A stretch of 53,647 nt of DNA from Planktomarina sp. (lineage in GTDB: Bacteria > Pseudomonadota > Alphaproteobacteria > Rhodobacterales > Rhodobacteraceae): assembly GCA_020629235.1 (NCBI GenBank), contig JAHDDS010000003.1, forward strand, positions 21,177 through 74,823, in the 5' to 3' direction. Numbering within the stretch: the first letter of the stretch is position 1; each line of letters begins with the position of its first letter. Made by a program: the position numbers and the translations under genes. The notes under the pieces were generated by a model that was not told the origin of the DNA, made no database searches, and worked only from the letters and a program-made list of their open reading frames with translations. Shown one piece after another: positions 7,247 through 15,316 of this stretch.

Positions 7247-8449
7247 ATGACAGCGCAATTTGTGGCATTTGCAGCGGGCTTGGTGGCGGCCACCGCCTTG
7301 GTGTGCGCCCTGGCCTTGGTCTGGATGCGCCGCCGCAGCGCAAGCGGGAACGCCAGCGTAGACGTGTACAAAGACCAGCTGCGCAGTTTGGACAAAGACT
7401 TGGCGCGCGGCGTGGTGTCGGCAGAAGACTTCGACAGCCTGCGCGCCGAAATTGGCCGCCGCGCCCTGGCCGCCCACAAAGGGGAACGGGCCGACCCTAC
7501 CCAAGGCCACCCCTGGCGCGTCACCCTGGGGGTCGGTGCCCTGGCGGTGGCGGGTGCCATCGCGGTCTATCCCAGTTTGGGCGCCCCCGGGGCCAGCGAC
7601 GCGCCCTTGGCCAAACGCGTGGCCCAGTCACAAGACATCCGGCTGAACCGCATATCCCAAGCCGCCGCAGAAGCGCAAATCACCCGGCCCGCCGCCCAGG
7701 CCGACCCGCAGGATGTGCAACTGTTGGACGAGTTGCGCACCGCCCTGAAGACCCGCCCCACATCGGTGCGCGGCTTTGCGTTGTTGGCGGACACCGAAGC
7801 GCGGTTGGGCAACCCCGTGGCCGCGCACGAAGCCCAAGCCCGGGTTTTGGCCCTGCGCGGGGCCAACGCCACTGCCGCCGATCACCAAAGATACGCCGAA
7901 TTTTTGATCGTGGCGGCCAACGGATATGTGTCCCCCGAAGCGGAAGCGGCCCTGCGCGAAACCTTGCGCCGCGATCCCAGTGCCCCCCTGGCCCGGTTCC
8001 GTTTGGGCACGCTTTACGGCCAAATCGGGCGCAGTGATTTGCAGTTTCGCACCTGGGACCGGCTGGTGCGCGAAGATGACCCTGCCCTGCCCTTCATGGA
8101 ATTTGTGCGCCAGCAGTTGCCCGCCCTGGCCGAACGCGCGGGCGTGCAACGCTATGCCCTGCCCGCAGGGCCAGGGCCAAGTGCTGACGACATCGCTGCC
8201 GCGCAAGACCTGTCAGATGCCGACCGCCAAGCGATGATCGAAGGCATGGTGGGCAACTTGGCCCAACGTTTGGCAGACAGCGGCGGCCCGCCTGCTGATT
8301 GGGCGCGCCTAATCACATCCCTTGGCGTTTTGGGGCGGCGCGATCAGGCCGCTGCGGTCTGGGCCGAAGCCCAGCAAACATTCGCAGACGCGCCCGCCGC
8401 CTTGGACCTGCTGGCACAAGCCGCGCAAACGGCGGGGCTGACCCCTTGA
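7247..8449 (+). CDS. ccmI: Cytochrome c maturation protein CcmI
   Basis: A 400-aa protein of the cytochrome c maturation system; CcmI binds apocytochrome c and hands it to the haem ligation complex CcmFH. It has a first transmembrane helix (about residues 5-26), a cytoplasmic coiled-coil-like loop (DQLRSLDKDLARGVVSAEDFD, residues about 43-63), a second helix (about 88-107), and a long Ala-rich periplasmic part with TPR-type helices. The loop KDQLRSLDKDLARG is the family hallmark. The ATG at 7247 places the first helix at the N-terminus as in homologues. Its stop overlaps the proposed TTG start of ruvX. The rest of ccm is not in the window. Confidence 0.92.
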   Translation: MTAQFVAFAAGLVAATALVCALALVWMRRRSASGNASVDVYKDQLRSLDKDLARGVVSAEDFDSLRAEIGRRALAAHKGERADPTQGHPWRVTLGVGALAVAGAIAVYPSLGAPGASDAPLAKRVAQSQDIRLNRISQAAAEAQITRPAAQADPQDVQLLDELRTALKTRPTSVRGFALLADTEARLGNPVAAHEAQARVLALRGANATAADHQRYAEFLIVAANGYVSPEAEAALRETLRRDPSAPLARFRLGTLYGQIGRSDLQFRTWDRLVREDDPALPFMEFVRQQLPALAERAGVQRYALPAGPGPSADDIAAAQDLSDADRQAMIEGMVGNLAQRLADSGGPPADWARLITSLGVLGRRDQAAAVWAEAQQTFADAPAALDLLAQAAQTAGLTP

Positions 8450-8919
8450 TTTTCGACGATTTCGCCGACTTCAACGCCGCCACCGCCCCCATGGCCCCCT
8501 GGCTGGGGTTGGATTTTGGCACCAAGACCATCGGCGTGGCGCTGTCGGACCGACTGTTGCAAACCGCCACCCCGCTGGAAACGGTGAAGCGCAAGAAGTT
8601 CACCGCCGATCTGGCCGCGCTGCAGGCCATAGCAGCCGACCGCGATGTGGGGGGGATTGTTTTGGGATTGCCGCTGAACATGGACGGCACCGAAGGCCCG
8701 CGCTGCCAATCCACCCGGGCCTTTGCGCGCAATTTGGACGCACCTTTGGGGCTGCCCATTGCGTTTTGGGACGAACGCCTGTCCACTGTTGCAGCGGAAC
8801 GCGCATTGTTAGAGGCGGATACCTCTCGCAAACGTCGCGCCCAGGTGATTGATCATGTGGCGGCGGCCTATATCTTGCAAGGCGCGCTGGACCGGCGCAG
8901 ACATTTGGTGGAAGGGTAG
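8446..8919 (+). CDS. ruvX: Holliday junction resolvase-like protein RuvX (YqgF)
   Basis: A 157-aa YqgF/RuvX protein with an RNase H-like fold, implicated in pre-16S rRNA 5' processing and annotated as a putative Holliday junction resolvase. Core motifs are GLDFGTKTIGVALSD (first Asp), LGLPLNMDGTEGPR and FWDERLSTVAAERALL, with the C-terminal IDHVAAAYILQGALD. The proposed start is TTG at 8446, overlapping the ccmI stop (TTGA), giving an N-terminus MIFDDFADFNAATAPM. Rhodobacterales homologues I remember begin with a similar I-x-D-D/E-x-A-D-F segment before the GLDxGTKT strand. The next start, ATG 8491, would delete it. The catalytic fold is intact either way. Confidence 0.9.
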   Translation: MIFDDFADFNAATAPMAPWLGLDFGTKTIGVALSDRLLQTATPLETVKRKKFTADLAALQAIAADRDVGGIVLGLPLNMDGTEGPRCQSTRAFARNLDAPLGLPIAFWDERLSTVAAERALLEADTSRKRRAQVIDHVAAAYILQGALDRRRHLVEG

Positions 8920-8922
8920 GAC

Positions 8923-9159
8923 ATGGCAGGCAAGGACGATCAGGTCTGGTCCCGGGCAGAGGTGGAAAGCCCCTGCATCAAACTGTGTTCCATCCACCCA
9001 GAAGCGCGGATTTGCGTGGGCTGTTTTCGGTCCATGGACGAAATCGGTGCGTGGTCGCGTCTCAGCCCCGAAGACCGGCGCGCGATAATGGCCGATCTGC
9101 CCAACCGCGCCCCCAAACTGCGCAAACGCCGCGGCGGACGGGCCGCGCGCCAAAGCTGA
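8923..9159 (+). CDS. DUF1289 domain-containing protein
   Basis: A 78-aa cysteine-containing protein of the DUF1289 family: VESPCIKLCSIHPEARICVGCFRSMDEIGAWSRLS. The four cysteines (P-C-IKL-C, then I-C-VG-C) suggest a metal-binding knuckle. The C-terminus is strongly basic (KLRKRRGGRAAR). The start at 8923 is 3 bases after the ruvX stop, so it is probably translated from the same message. The family function is not established. Confidence 0.85.
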   Translation: MAGKDDQVWSRAEVESPCIKLCSIHPEARICVGCFRSMDEIGAWSRLSPEDRRAIMADLPNRAPKLRKRRGGRAARQS

Positions 9160-9205
9160 CGGGCGCGATTCAAGGCATTATTTGACGGCAGAATTGCGGG
9201 CTTCT

Positions 9206-9997
9206 TCAGGGGGCGCTTAACCAGCGGGCCATCCCGCCGGGCATGTCGGGGCGAAAATACAGGATCACCCGCCCGTCGTCTGGGGCCGTCGCGCGCGGAC
9301 CCCAAGGTGCCACCCCGTGCAATGCCATGCGGTGGACCAGGTACGCCTGGCCTGGGCGCGCCGCCACAATCACGCGGCGGCAGGTGTCAAAGCACTGCTT
9401 GCGGGCTGCGGCGTAAATCTCGGTCACGTCCACTTGATCCCATGTGTCGGGGGCACGGTCGGCGAAAGCTGCTTGGAACGCGCGGCGCATGACCGTGTGG
9501 CTGCCGTCCCAAACCACCATGGGGCTGGCATCGGCGCTGCAGTCTGTCACCGGCAGACCCAGAACAAAGCCGTGGGGTTCCTTCAAAAACCGCCGCTTGT
9601 TGGGCCCCACGGGCAGCAATCCGTCCACATGGGCCGCATCGCGGGTCTGGCGGAACCTGTGTGCGGCGTCACTTTCGTCGGGGTCTTGGCGGGGGTATCC
9701 TGGATACACAGCCGAAATCTGCGCCCGGTCCCAAGTCACTGGCCCGTACATCTGGCTTAATGCGTCCACCGTTGCCCCGCGCAAAGGTCCCGCCCCCGCC
9801 ACAGCACCGGCGCCGTCGTTGGGCAACGCATTCACCCCCGCGTACCAGGTGCCGCCGTGGCGCAACCAGGCTGCGCGCTGGCCCGGATCGTGCGCGGTTT
9901 GCAGCGCCGTGGCGGTGGCGGCCTTGGCCCATTGGGCCAGGTCTGCATCTTCGAACGGGCCGGCCCACCCCCGGGTTGTCAGGTCGGTCAGGTCCAT
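9206..9997 (-). CDS. Phytanoyl-CoA dioxygenase-like Fe(II)/2-oxoglutarate oxygenase
   Basis: A 263-aa protein that fits the PhyH-like Fe(II)/2-oxoglutarate-dependent oxygenase layout. The iron triad is probably HVDGL (HxD, near residue 130) and the His in VHRMALHGVAPWG, with the 2-oxoglutarate Arg in DGRVILYFRP near the C-terminus. The substrate is unknown; PhyH-like proteins act on diverse small molecules. ATG 9997 overlaps the stop of the upstream TauE/SafE gene by 10 bases, so the two are translationally coupled. The in-frame extension upstream is antisense-like Gly/His-rich sequence inside that gene and is not real. Family assignment is by eye and moderate. Confidence 0.75.
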   Translation of the reverse strand: MDLTDLTTRGWAGPFEDADLAQWAKAATATALQTAHDPGQRAAWLRHGGTWYAGVNALPNDGAGAVAGAGPLRGATVDALSQMYGPVTWDRAQISAVYPGYPRQDPDESDAAHRFRQTRDAAHVDGLLPVGPNKRRFLKEPHGFVLGLPVTDCSADASPMVVWDGSHTVMRRAFQAAFADRAPDTWDQVDVTEIYAAARKQCFDTCRRVIVAARPGQAYLVHRMALHGVAPWGPRATAPDDGRVILYFRPDMPGGMARWLSAP

Positions 9998-10800
9998 ATC
10001 GCCTCGCGCAGCATGTTCAGGGCCACCAACAACAAGAATACGCCAAAGGTGCGCTTCAGCGGCCCAGGATCCATTCTGTGGGCCACCTTGGCCCCCACCG
10101 GCGCCATCAGAAACGTCAGCGGAATGATGATCGCAAAGGCAGGCACGCTGATGGCCCCAATGCTGTAGGGCAGCTGCGGATCGTCCACCGCCACCAGCGC
10201 CCACGCCAGCGTCGACGGCACCGCGATGGCCAGCCCAAACCCCGTGGCCGTGCCCACCGCGCGGTGGATGGCCACGCCCTGCAGGGTCATGGTGGGCACG
10301 CCCAAAGACCCGCCGCCAATGCCCAGCAACACTGACAACAGCCCCAGCACCGTGCTTTGCCCCCAAGCCCACCCGCGCAGGGGCAGGCTTTGGGCCACCA
10401 CCCAAGATTTTTTGCCAAACGCCATATACAGCCCAATGCCGCCGCCCAAGACGCCAAAAACAACTTGCAGCGCTGTGGACGACAGCCGCGACGCCACCAA
10501 AACCCCCAAGATGGCCCCGCAGGCAATCCCCGGGGCCCAGGCGCGCAAAATCGCGAAATCAACGCTGCCTTTGGCGTGGTGGGACTGCATGGATCGCGCC
10601 GTGGTCACGACGATGGTGGCAAGCGATGTGGCCAGGCAAATTTGCATCACCCCTGGTCCATCAAAGCCCAGGGCCGTGAAGGCATAGAAAAACGCGGGCA
10701 CCAACACGATGCCGCCCCCCACCCCCAACAGCCCGGCCAGGAACCCAGCCAACAGGCCGATACCAACCAAAAGGACCAGCACGGGGGCAAAAATTTCCAT
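9988..10800 (-). CDS. TauE/SafE family sulfite/organosulfonate exporter-like permease
   Basis: A 270-aa integral membrane protein with about eight hydrophobic segments and the repeated family signature: GFLAGLLGVGGGIVLVPAFF near residue 18 and LLSVLLGIGGGSLGVPTMTL near residue 155. TauE/SafE proteins export sulfite, sulfoacetate or similar anions; the substrate here is unknown. ATG 10800 (MEIFAPVLVLLVGIG) starts 10 bases after the dusA stop, and the gene overlaps the PhyH-like gene by 10 bases. A coupled exporter plus oxygenase could mean oxidation of an organosulfur compound and release of the anion, but that is only inference. Confidence 0.88.
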   Translation of the reverse strand: MEIFAPVLVLLVGIGLLAGFLAGLLGVGGGIVLVPAFFYAFTALGFDGPGVMQICLATSLATIVVTTARSMQSHHAKGSVDFAILRAWAPGIACGAILGVLVASRLSSTALQVVFGVLGGGIGLYMAFGKKSWVVAQSLPLRGWAWGQSTVLGLLSVLLGIGGGSLGVPTMTLQGVAIHRAVGTATGFGLAIAVPSTLAWALVAVDDPQLPYSIGAISVPAFAIIIPLTFLMAPVGAKVAHRMDPGPLKRTFGVFLLLVALNMLREAIWT

Positions 10801-10810
10801 TGCCACGGCG

Positions 10811-11845
10811 CTATGCGCTTTCGGCCACGGGGGCGGCAATGTCGTGCATTTGCGCCACCAAAGTTTCATAGTCGCGGACCGTGGCGTCGTCTTGCGCGCC
10901 CAATTCCGACAAGCTGCGCCGCCAGTGGCGTGCGCCGGGCTGGCCTGCAAACAGGCCCAGCATGTGGCGGGTCACATGGTGCAGCCTGCCGCCGCCCGCG
11001 ATGTGCGCCGCGATATAGTCCACCATTGACTGGGCCACGGTGATGCGGTCGACCTGCGGCGCTGTGCTGCCATAAACATCAGAGTCCACCCGCGCCAGAA
11101 TGCCGTACGGATCATGATAGGCCGCCCGCCCGATCATCACGCCAGAACACGGCCCATCCAAATGGGCCAAGGCCGCATCCAGCGACGCAACCCCGCCATT
11201 CAAACTGACGTGCAACGCCGGAAAAGCGCGCGCCATGGCGGTCACCAAAGCGTAATCAAGCGGCGGAATATCGCGGTTTTCCTTGGGGCTGAGGCCTTGC
11301 AACCACGCCATGCGCCCGTGGATTGTCACCCGTGACACGCCAGCGGCTTCGATCTGCGCCAAAAAGTCTGGCAAAATATCCTGTGGGGTTTGATCGTCCA
11401 CCCCGATCCGGCATTTCACGGTGATCACAGCACCATCCACCTGCCCCATCGCATCTACACAGCGGGCCACCAGGTCGGGCGTTTTCATCAACACCGCCCC
11501 AAAAGCCCCGGACTGCACCCGATCGGACGGGCAGCCGCAGTTTAAATTCACCTCTGCAAAGCCCTGATCCACCGCGATTTTTGTGGCCTGTTGCAACAGA
11601 TCGGGATCGCTGCCCCCCAGTTGCAATGCCAGCGGGTGTTCCGCTGCACTGTGCCCCAAAAGCCGGTCCAAGTCGCCATGCACAACCGCAGCAGCGGTCA
11701 CCATTTCCGTGTAAAGCAACGCCCGCGCACTGATCTGACGGTGGAACATGCGGCAATGGCGATCGGTCCATGCCATCATGGGGGCCACAGACAGCCGGGC
11801 GGCTGCCGCCAATGGATCACTGAAACTGCGTTTGGGCCCCGTCAT
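10811..11845 (-). CDS. dusA: tRNA-dihydrouridine(20/20a) synthase
   Basis: A 344-aa FMN enzyme that reduces uridine at tRNA D-loop positions 20/20a. It shows the N-terminal SVAPMMAWTDRHCRMFHR (FMN/TIM-barrel start), the catalytic cysteine in LNCGCPSDRVQSGAFGA (about residue 100), and HGRMAWLQGLSPKENRDIPPL, which is characteristic of the DusA subgroup. LNGGVASLDAALAHLDG and GVMIGRAAYHDPY complete the FMN site. It leads a compact unit with the TauE/SafE and PhyH-like genes. The gap of about 80 bases to the upstream adaptor gene, same strand, shows no clear terminator. Confidence 0.95.
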   Translation of the reverse strand: MTGPKRSFSDPLAAAARLSVAPMMAWTDRHCRMFHRQISARALLYTEMVTAAAVVHGDLDRLLGHSAAEHPLALQLGGSDPDLLQQATKIAVDQGFAEVNLNCGCPSDRVQSGAFGAVLMKTPDLVARCVDAMGQVDGAVITVKCRIGVDDQTPQDILPDFLAQIEAAGVSRVTIHGRMAWLQGLSPKENRDIPPLDYALVTAMARAFPALHVSLNGGVASLDAALAHLDGPCSGVMIGRAAYHDPYGILARVDSDVYGSTAPQVDRITVAQSMVDYIAAHIAGGGRLHHVTRHMLGLFAGQPGARHWRRSLSELGAQDDATVRDYETLVAQMHDIAAPVAESA

Positions 11846-11926
11846 GGGCCCGGTGTCGCAAACTTTTGGGCGCGTGCCAAGGGGGGCAAAGTTGCTGTCA
11901 GCCCACCGCCAAAACAGCAGGCCAAG

Positions 11927-13153
11927 TCAAAGCCCGAAGCCAAACCCCTGAAGCGTCCGCTTGATGGTGGCCCGCATGGATTTCAAAAGGGGCTGATGGT
12001 CCATGGCCACCACCACCTGCGCTTGCATCGACTGGTGTGACAGCGCCATCGACCTGTCCAGTTTGGCCAAAGCATCCAGTGCGGCGGGCGTGGGGCTGAT
12101 CTGAAGGGCGACAAAACCGGGTCTTTGTCCCGCGCCGCCGATGGCATCCGGCCCCAAAGTGCCGCGCAACGCCGCCCCTGCCCCAGGTGCGCCCAAGACG
12201 GAAAAACGAACGGTCGCCTGTGGCCCCATTTGGGCTGCGTCTTGCGGCGTGACCCAAGTGAAAAGCTGATATTCTTTGGGATGGTCACTGGCGATTTGGG
12301 CAATGATTTCAGCCCGCGCCCTGGGCCTGTCGCCTTGGGGCGCGCGCAGACGGATCACCCGTCCAGACTGGCTGGCTGTGATCCTTGGGGCGGACACCAA
12401 TTGCGCCAAAGCCGCGATATCGCGTTCCAAATCCGCGATCTGATGCGTCTGTGCGCGTGCTTGGGCGACGGCGGCTTTGCGGGCGTCCAATCGGGCGGCG
12501 TCGCGGTCTGACACCGCGCGGTTCAAGGCGCTTTGCAAGCTGGATTTTGCCAGAAGCGTGTCCACCAGTCGGCGCACGGCCAGGTGATTTGCGCCGCCAT
12601 CGGTATCCGCTTGGCCCAATTGAAGGCGTTTTGACACCAAGGTCAGCCGTTGCGACAGGTTGGCAACCGTCGATTGGTGGTTTTGAAGCCCCAAGCGACG
12701 GTGTTGATGGTCCAAAGCGCAGTCTTCGGCTGCGATGCGCAGTTGCGCCTTCACCTCTATGCCTGCGCCGCTGGCCCAGCGGTCCACCTGGGCCGCAGTC
12801 TTGGGGTCCAACAGGCATTCGCGGGCGAATTGCATCACCAAAAGCTGTCGGCGCAGGGTCTCCAGGCCCATGGCCATGGCGGCTTTGTCCAGCACCGCAA
12901 GGGTTTGTCCTGCGCTGACCTGTTGCCCGTCTTTCACCAAGATCGATTCCAACTGCGCATGTTGGGGAAGCACAACTTCAGCGGGGGACTGGCCCAACCG
13001 GATTTCCCCGTCAAAGCTGCGCAAATCTGCGATGGACACCTTGCGCAATTGGTGGGCGGTCAGCCCCCAACCGATCCAAAAGATGGCCAGGGTCAGGCCC
13101 AGCCAGAATGCGGCCCGAAGGTGCGGAACGGCCCTTGGTCTGGTGCGATCCAT
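11927..13153 (-). CDS. HlyD-type periplasmic adaptor of a divergent ABC export system
   Basis: A 408-aa membrane fusion protein. It has one N-terminal transmembrane helix (about residues 14-33), a first lipoyl half (VVLPQHAQLESILVKDGQQV, about 60-79), a long alpha-helical hairpin (about 90-250, rich in Gln, Leu, Ala, Arg), the second lipoyl half (SAPRITASQSGRVIRL, near 253), then beta-barrel and membrane-proximal regions. Such adaptors bridge a type I secretion-like ABC protein and an outer-membrane channel. It begins 3 bases after the ABC gene stop (TGA CCC ATG), so the two are coupled. No outer-membrane channel gene is nearby. The substrate is unknown. Confidence 0.85.
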   Translation of the reverse strand: MDRTRPRAVPHLRAAFWLGLTLAIFWIGWGLTAHQLRKVSIADLRSFDGEIRLGQSPAEVVLPQHAQLESILVKDGQQVSAGQTLAVLDKAAMAMGLETLRRQLLVMQFARECLLDPKTAAQVDRWASGAGIEVKAQLRIAAEDCALDHQHRRLGLQNHQSTVANLSQRLTLVSKRLQLGQADTDGGANHLAVRRLVDTLLAKSSLQSALNRAVSDRDAARLDARKAAVAQARAQTHQIADLERDIAALAQLVSAPRITASQSGRVIRLRAPQGDRPRARAEIIAQIASDHPKEYQLFTWVTPQDAAQMGPQATVRFSVLGAPGAGAALRGTLGPDAIGGAGQRPGFVALQISPTPAALDALAKLDRSMALSHQSMQAQVVVAMDHQPLLKSMRATIKRTLQGFGFGL

Positions 13154-13156
13154 GGG

Positions 13157-15124
13157 TCAGACCTTTGCTGGGGCTGCGGGCGCGTCCGCGGCTTTTCGCG
13201 GATCGTCCGATTGAATTTTCAACGTCAAAGTTCGCCGCCCATCCTGCGTCGCCTGTTCAAAATCAAGCACCCCTGCCAACACCAAGGCCAGCGGGCTGCG
13301 GTTGGATTTTTCGGGGGCATGGGCGTCTTGGGTGGCCCTTTGAATTTGACCAGAGCTGAACAGCGGCCCGTCGTCTGTCAGACGCAGGACGCAGTGGCCC
13401 ACAAAGTGTTTGAAGTCGAAGGCCAAGGTCGCGTCGCGGTGATCACCGTGCTGACATGCCAGGGCCAACAGTTCAGCGCCCAAGGTACACAGCCGGCGGC
13501 GGTTGGCTTCATCACCCTTGCGGCGAAACCGGGTGCGCAGCCAGCTTTCCAACGCTTCTTCCGCGTCCAAAACCGCGTCGCAAGTGAACCGTTGCCACCC
13601 GGATCCGCGCCGGGCCGACACTTCGCCCGCGGGGCCGATATCAACCCGTCGGCCGTTTTCCATAACCATGAAGACGTCGCACATGTCGCGCAACGCGCGG
13701 TTTTCCGTGATCAAAATCACCGCCCTGCCCGCGCGCTTTTCTTGCGCAAGCCGTTGGGCAAAATGCTCCATGACGTCCGCTGAACAGTGATCTTCGGGCC
13801 GATCAAAGATATACAGCGCGGGCGATAAAAAGAAGCTGCGCGCGAATTCAACAGTTTTTTGATCGGTGCGCGACAACGTGGTGGCATCTTCTGCGGCCAA
13901 TATTCGGTCCAGTGTTTCGCTGGACGGGGTCAAGGTTTCCAACACCTGGCGCACACGCACAGCGTCGCGCTGGCCATTGAAACTGCACAGGTTTTCCAAG
14001 GCCGATGCTTGGATCAAAGCGGGGTTTTCGCCCACATGGACGGCTTGAACCGGACCGCGCATCAAAGACCTGTCCCACAGCGATTGCCCATTGTGTTGCA
14101 CGCACCCTGTGACGGTCATTGCGTCCATGCCAAAGGGGTCCATTATGGCTTGGGCCAAGACAGATTTGCCCTGGGACGTGCCGCCCAGAAGACCAAGAAT
14201 TTGCCCGGGCTTCACCTCAAAATCCACAGCTGCCAGAAGTTTGCGCCCGTGCGGGTCGACAACGGACAGCGCGTCCACCACCAAGCCATTGTGATCCAGA
14301 CTGGTCTGCCTTTGCGGGGGCAATGGCGTTTCGCGCACGTTTGTTGTGGCGTCAAATTCGGAGGTCCGCGTCAATGACGCAGCCATTTGGCGGGCCACAG
14401 CAAAAGACGCCCAAGCGCTGCACAAGACCACGGCGGGCACGGCGGCGGCGGCCACAACTTGGGACGCGGCCAACCAGCTGGCCAATCCGCACGACACCAA
14501 GACGGACACCCAAACGGCCATTTCTGTAAAGGACCCCATCAGCGGGTTGGGGCCTGCAGATTTTTGCGCCAATGCCAGGCCCTTGCGGTCACGGCCCGAC
14601 AGAAAGCCCACAGCTTCTGCCCCATCAAAATCCCAAGCGGGTTCGACAGGTGCAAGACGCTGCGTCACCACCATGCCCAAACCCGCCAAAGCGGCAGCAA
14701 TGGGGATGCCCAGCCCCACCAATGGGTTCAGCGCGCTGAGGGCAATGAAAACCAATACGCCCACCACCGCGTCTGTCAAAACCTTGGACTGTTTACGTGC
14801 AAACCGGAAGCCGCCCAGGGCTTTGGACGCGCCAAAGCCCACCACCACAAGACCGATGACGGGCACAGCACCCACCGCCAGCAAAGCCATCAGCCCGTAA
14901 CTGTCGCTGCGCGCCACGATCAAATCCTGCAAAAACACCGTAACTGTGGCCAGGCCCAGCACACAAATCCCAGTCAACACCGAAAACAGCAGGCTGATGT
15001 ACCCGCCCCAAACGGGCAATCCGCGATCGCGCAGCTGCATTTGGCCCTGCCCTTCAGCGGGCATTTGCGCGCCCCCAGACGTTTGCGTGTGCGTGCCTTT
15101 CAAACGACGTGCCCATCGTACCAT
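13157..15124 (-). CDS. ABC transporter-like membrane/ATPase fusion with degenerate nucleotide-binding domain
   Basis: A 655-aa protein: hydrophobic segments over about residues 35-250, a nucleotide-binding domain at about 280-505, and an unrecognised 145-residue C-terminal extension. Walker A is intact (GGTSQGKS, 314-321). The other motifs diverge: the Q-loop position reads VGENPAL (Glu for Gln, about 366), the signature LSGGQ reads LSRTD (about 417-421), Walker B ends FDRPED (Arg replaces catalytic Glu, about 442), and the switch His reads LITENRA (Glu, about 474). It may bind but hardly hydrolyse ATP. I choose ATG 15124, behind an AAGGGG site, over a TTG at 15304. It is coupled to the HlyD-type gene and divergent from the DUF3131 gene. 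Confidence 0.82.
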   Translation of the reverse strand: MVRWARRLKGTHTQTSGGAQMPAEGQGQMQLRDRGLPVWGGYISLLFSVLTGICVLGLATVTVFLQDLIVARSDSYGLMALLAVGAVPVIGLVVVGFGASKALGGFRFARKQSKVLTDAVVGVLVFIALSALNPLVGLGIPIAAALAGLGMVVTQRLAPVEPAWDFDGAEAVGFLSGRDRKGLALAQKSAGPNPLMGSFTEMAVWVSVLVSCGLASWLAASQVVAAAAVPAVVLCSAWASFAVARQMAASLTRTSEFDATTNVRETPLPPQRQTSLDHNGLVVDALSVVDPHGRKLLAAVDFEVKPGQILGLLGGTSQGKSVLAQAIMDPFGMDAMTVTGCVQHNGQSLWDRSLMRGPVQAVHVGENPALIQASALENLCSFNGQRDAVRVRQVLETLTPSSETLDRILAAEDATTLSRTDQKTVEFARSFFLSPALYIFDRPEDHCSADVMEHFAQRLAQEKRAGRAVILITENRALRDMCDVFMVMENGRRVDIGPAGEVSARRGSGWQRFTCDAVLDAEEALESWLRTRFRRKGDEANRRRLCTLGAELLALACQHGDHRDATLAFDFKHFVGHCVLRLTDDGPLFSSGQIQRATQDAHAPEKSNRSPLALVLAGVLDFEQATQDGRRTLTLKIQSDDPRKAADAPAAPAKV

Positions 15125-15316
15125 AGCCCCGGCCCCTTTTATAAACGTACCGGGACGTGTGTAGGCCACGGCCGTTAACAATCCCCTGTCGCGGCCCAAA
15201 CTCATTGCAAAGATTTTGAGATAACTCGTGCCCAGTTTTTGGGTGCGCTGTGGCGGGTTTGTTAACGGGTTCAGCGATAGATGTTCGGCTGAGTTTCGTT
15301 GCAATCGGGTGGTTTG

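Noticed and set aside
9998-10405. Upstream extension of the PhyH-like gene
   Set aside because: It runs inside the TauE/SafE gene in another frame and has Gly/His-rich filler; start 9997 is supported by overlap geometry.
15125-15304. A longer start (TTG 15304) of the ABC fusion
   Set aside because: No ribosome site and the extra residues look like promoter DNA. ATG 15124 has a good site. This is not completely certain.
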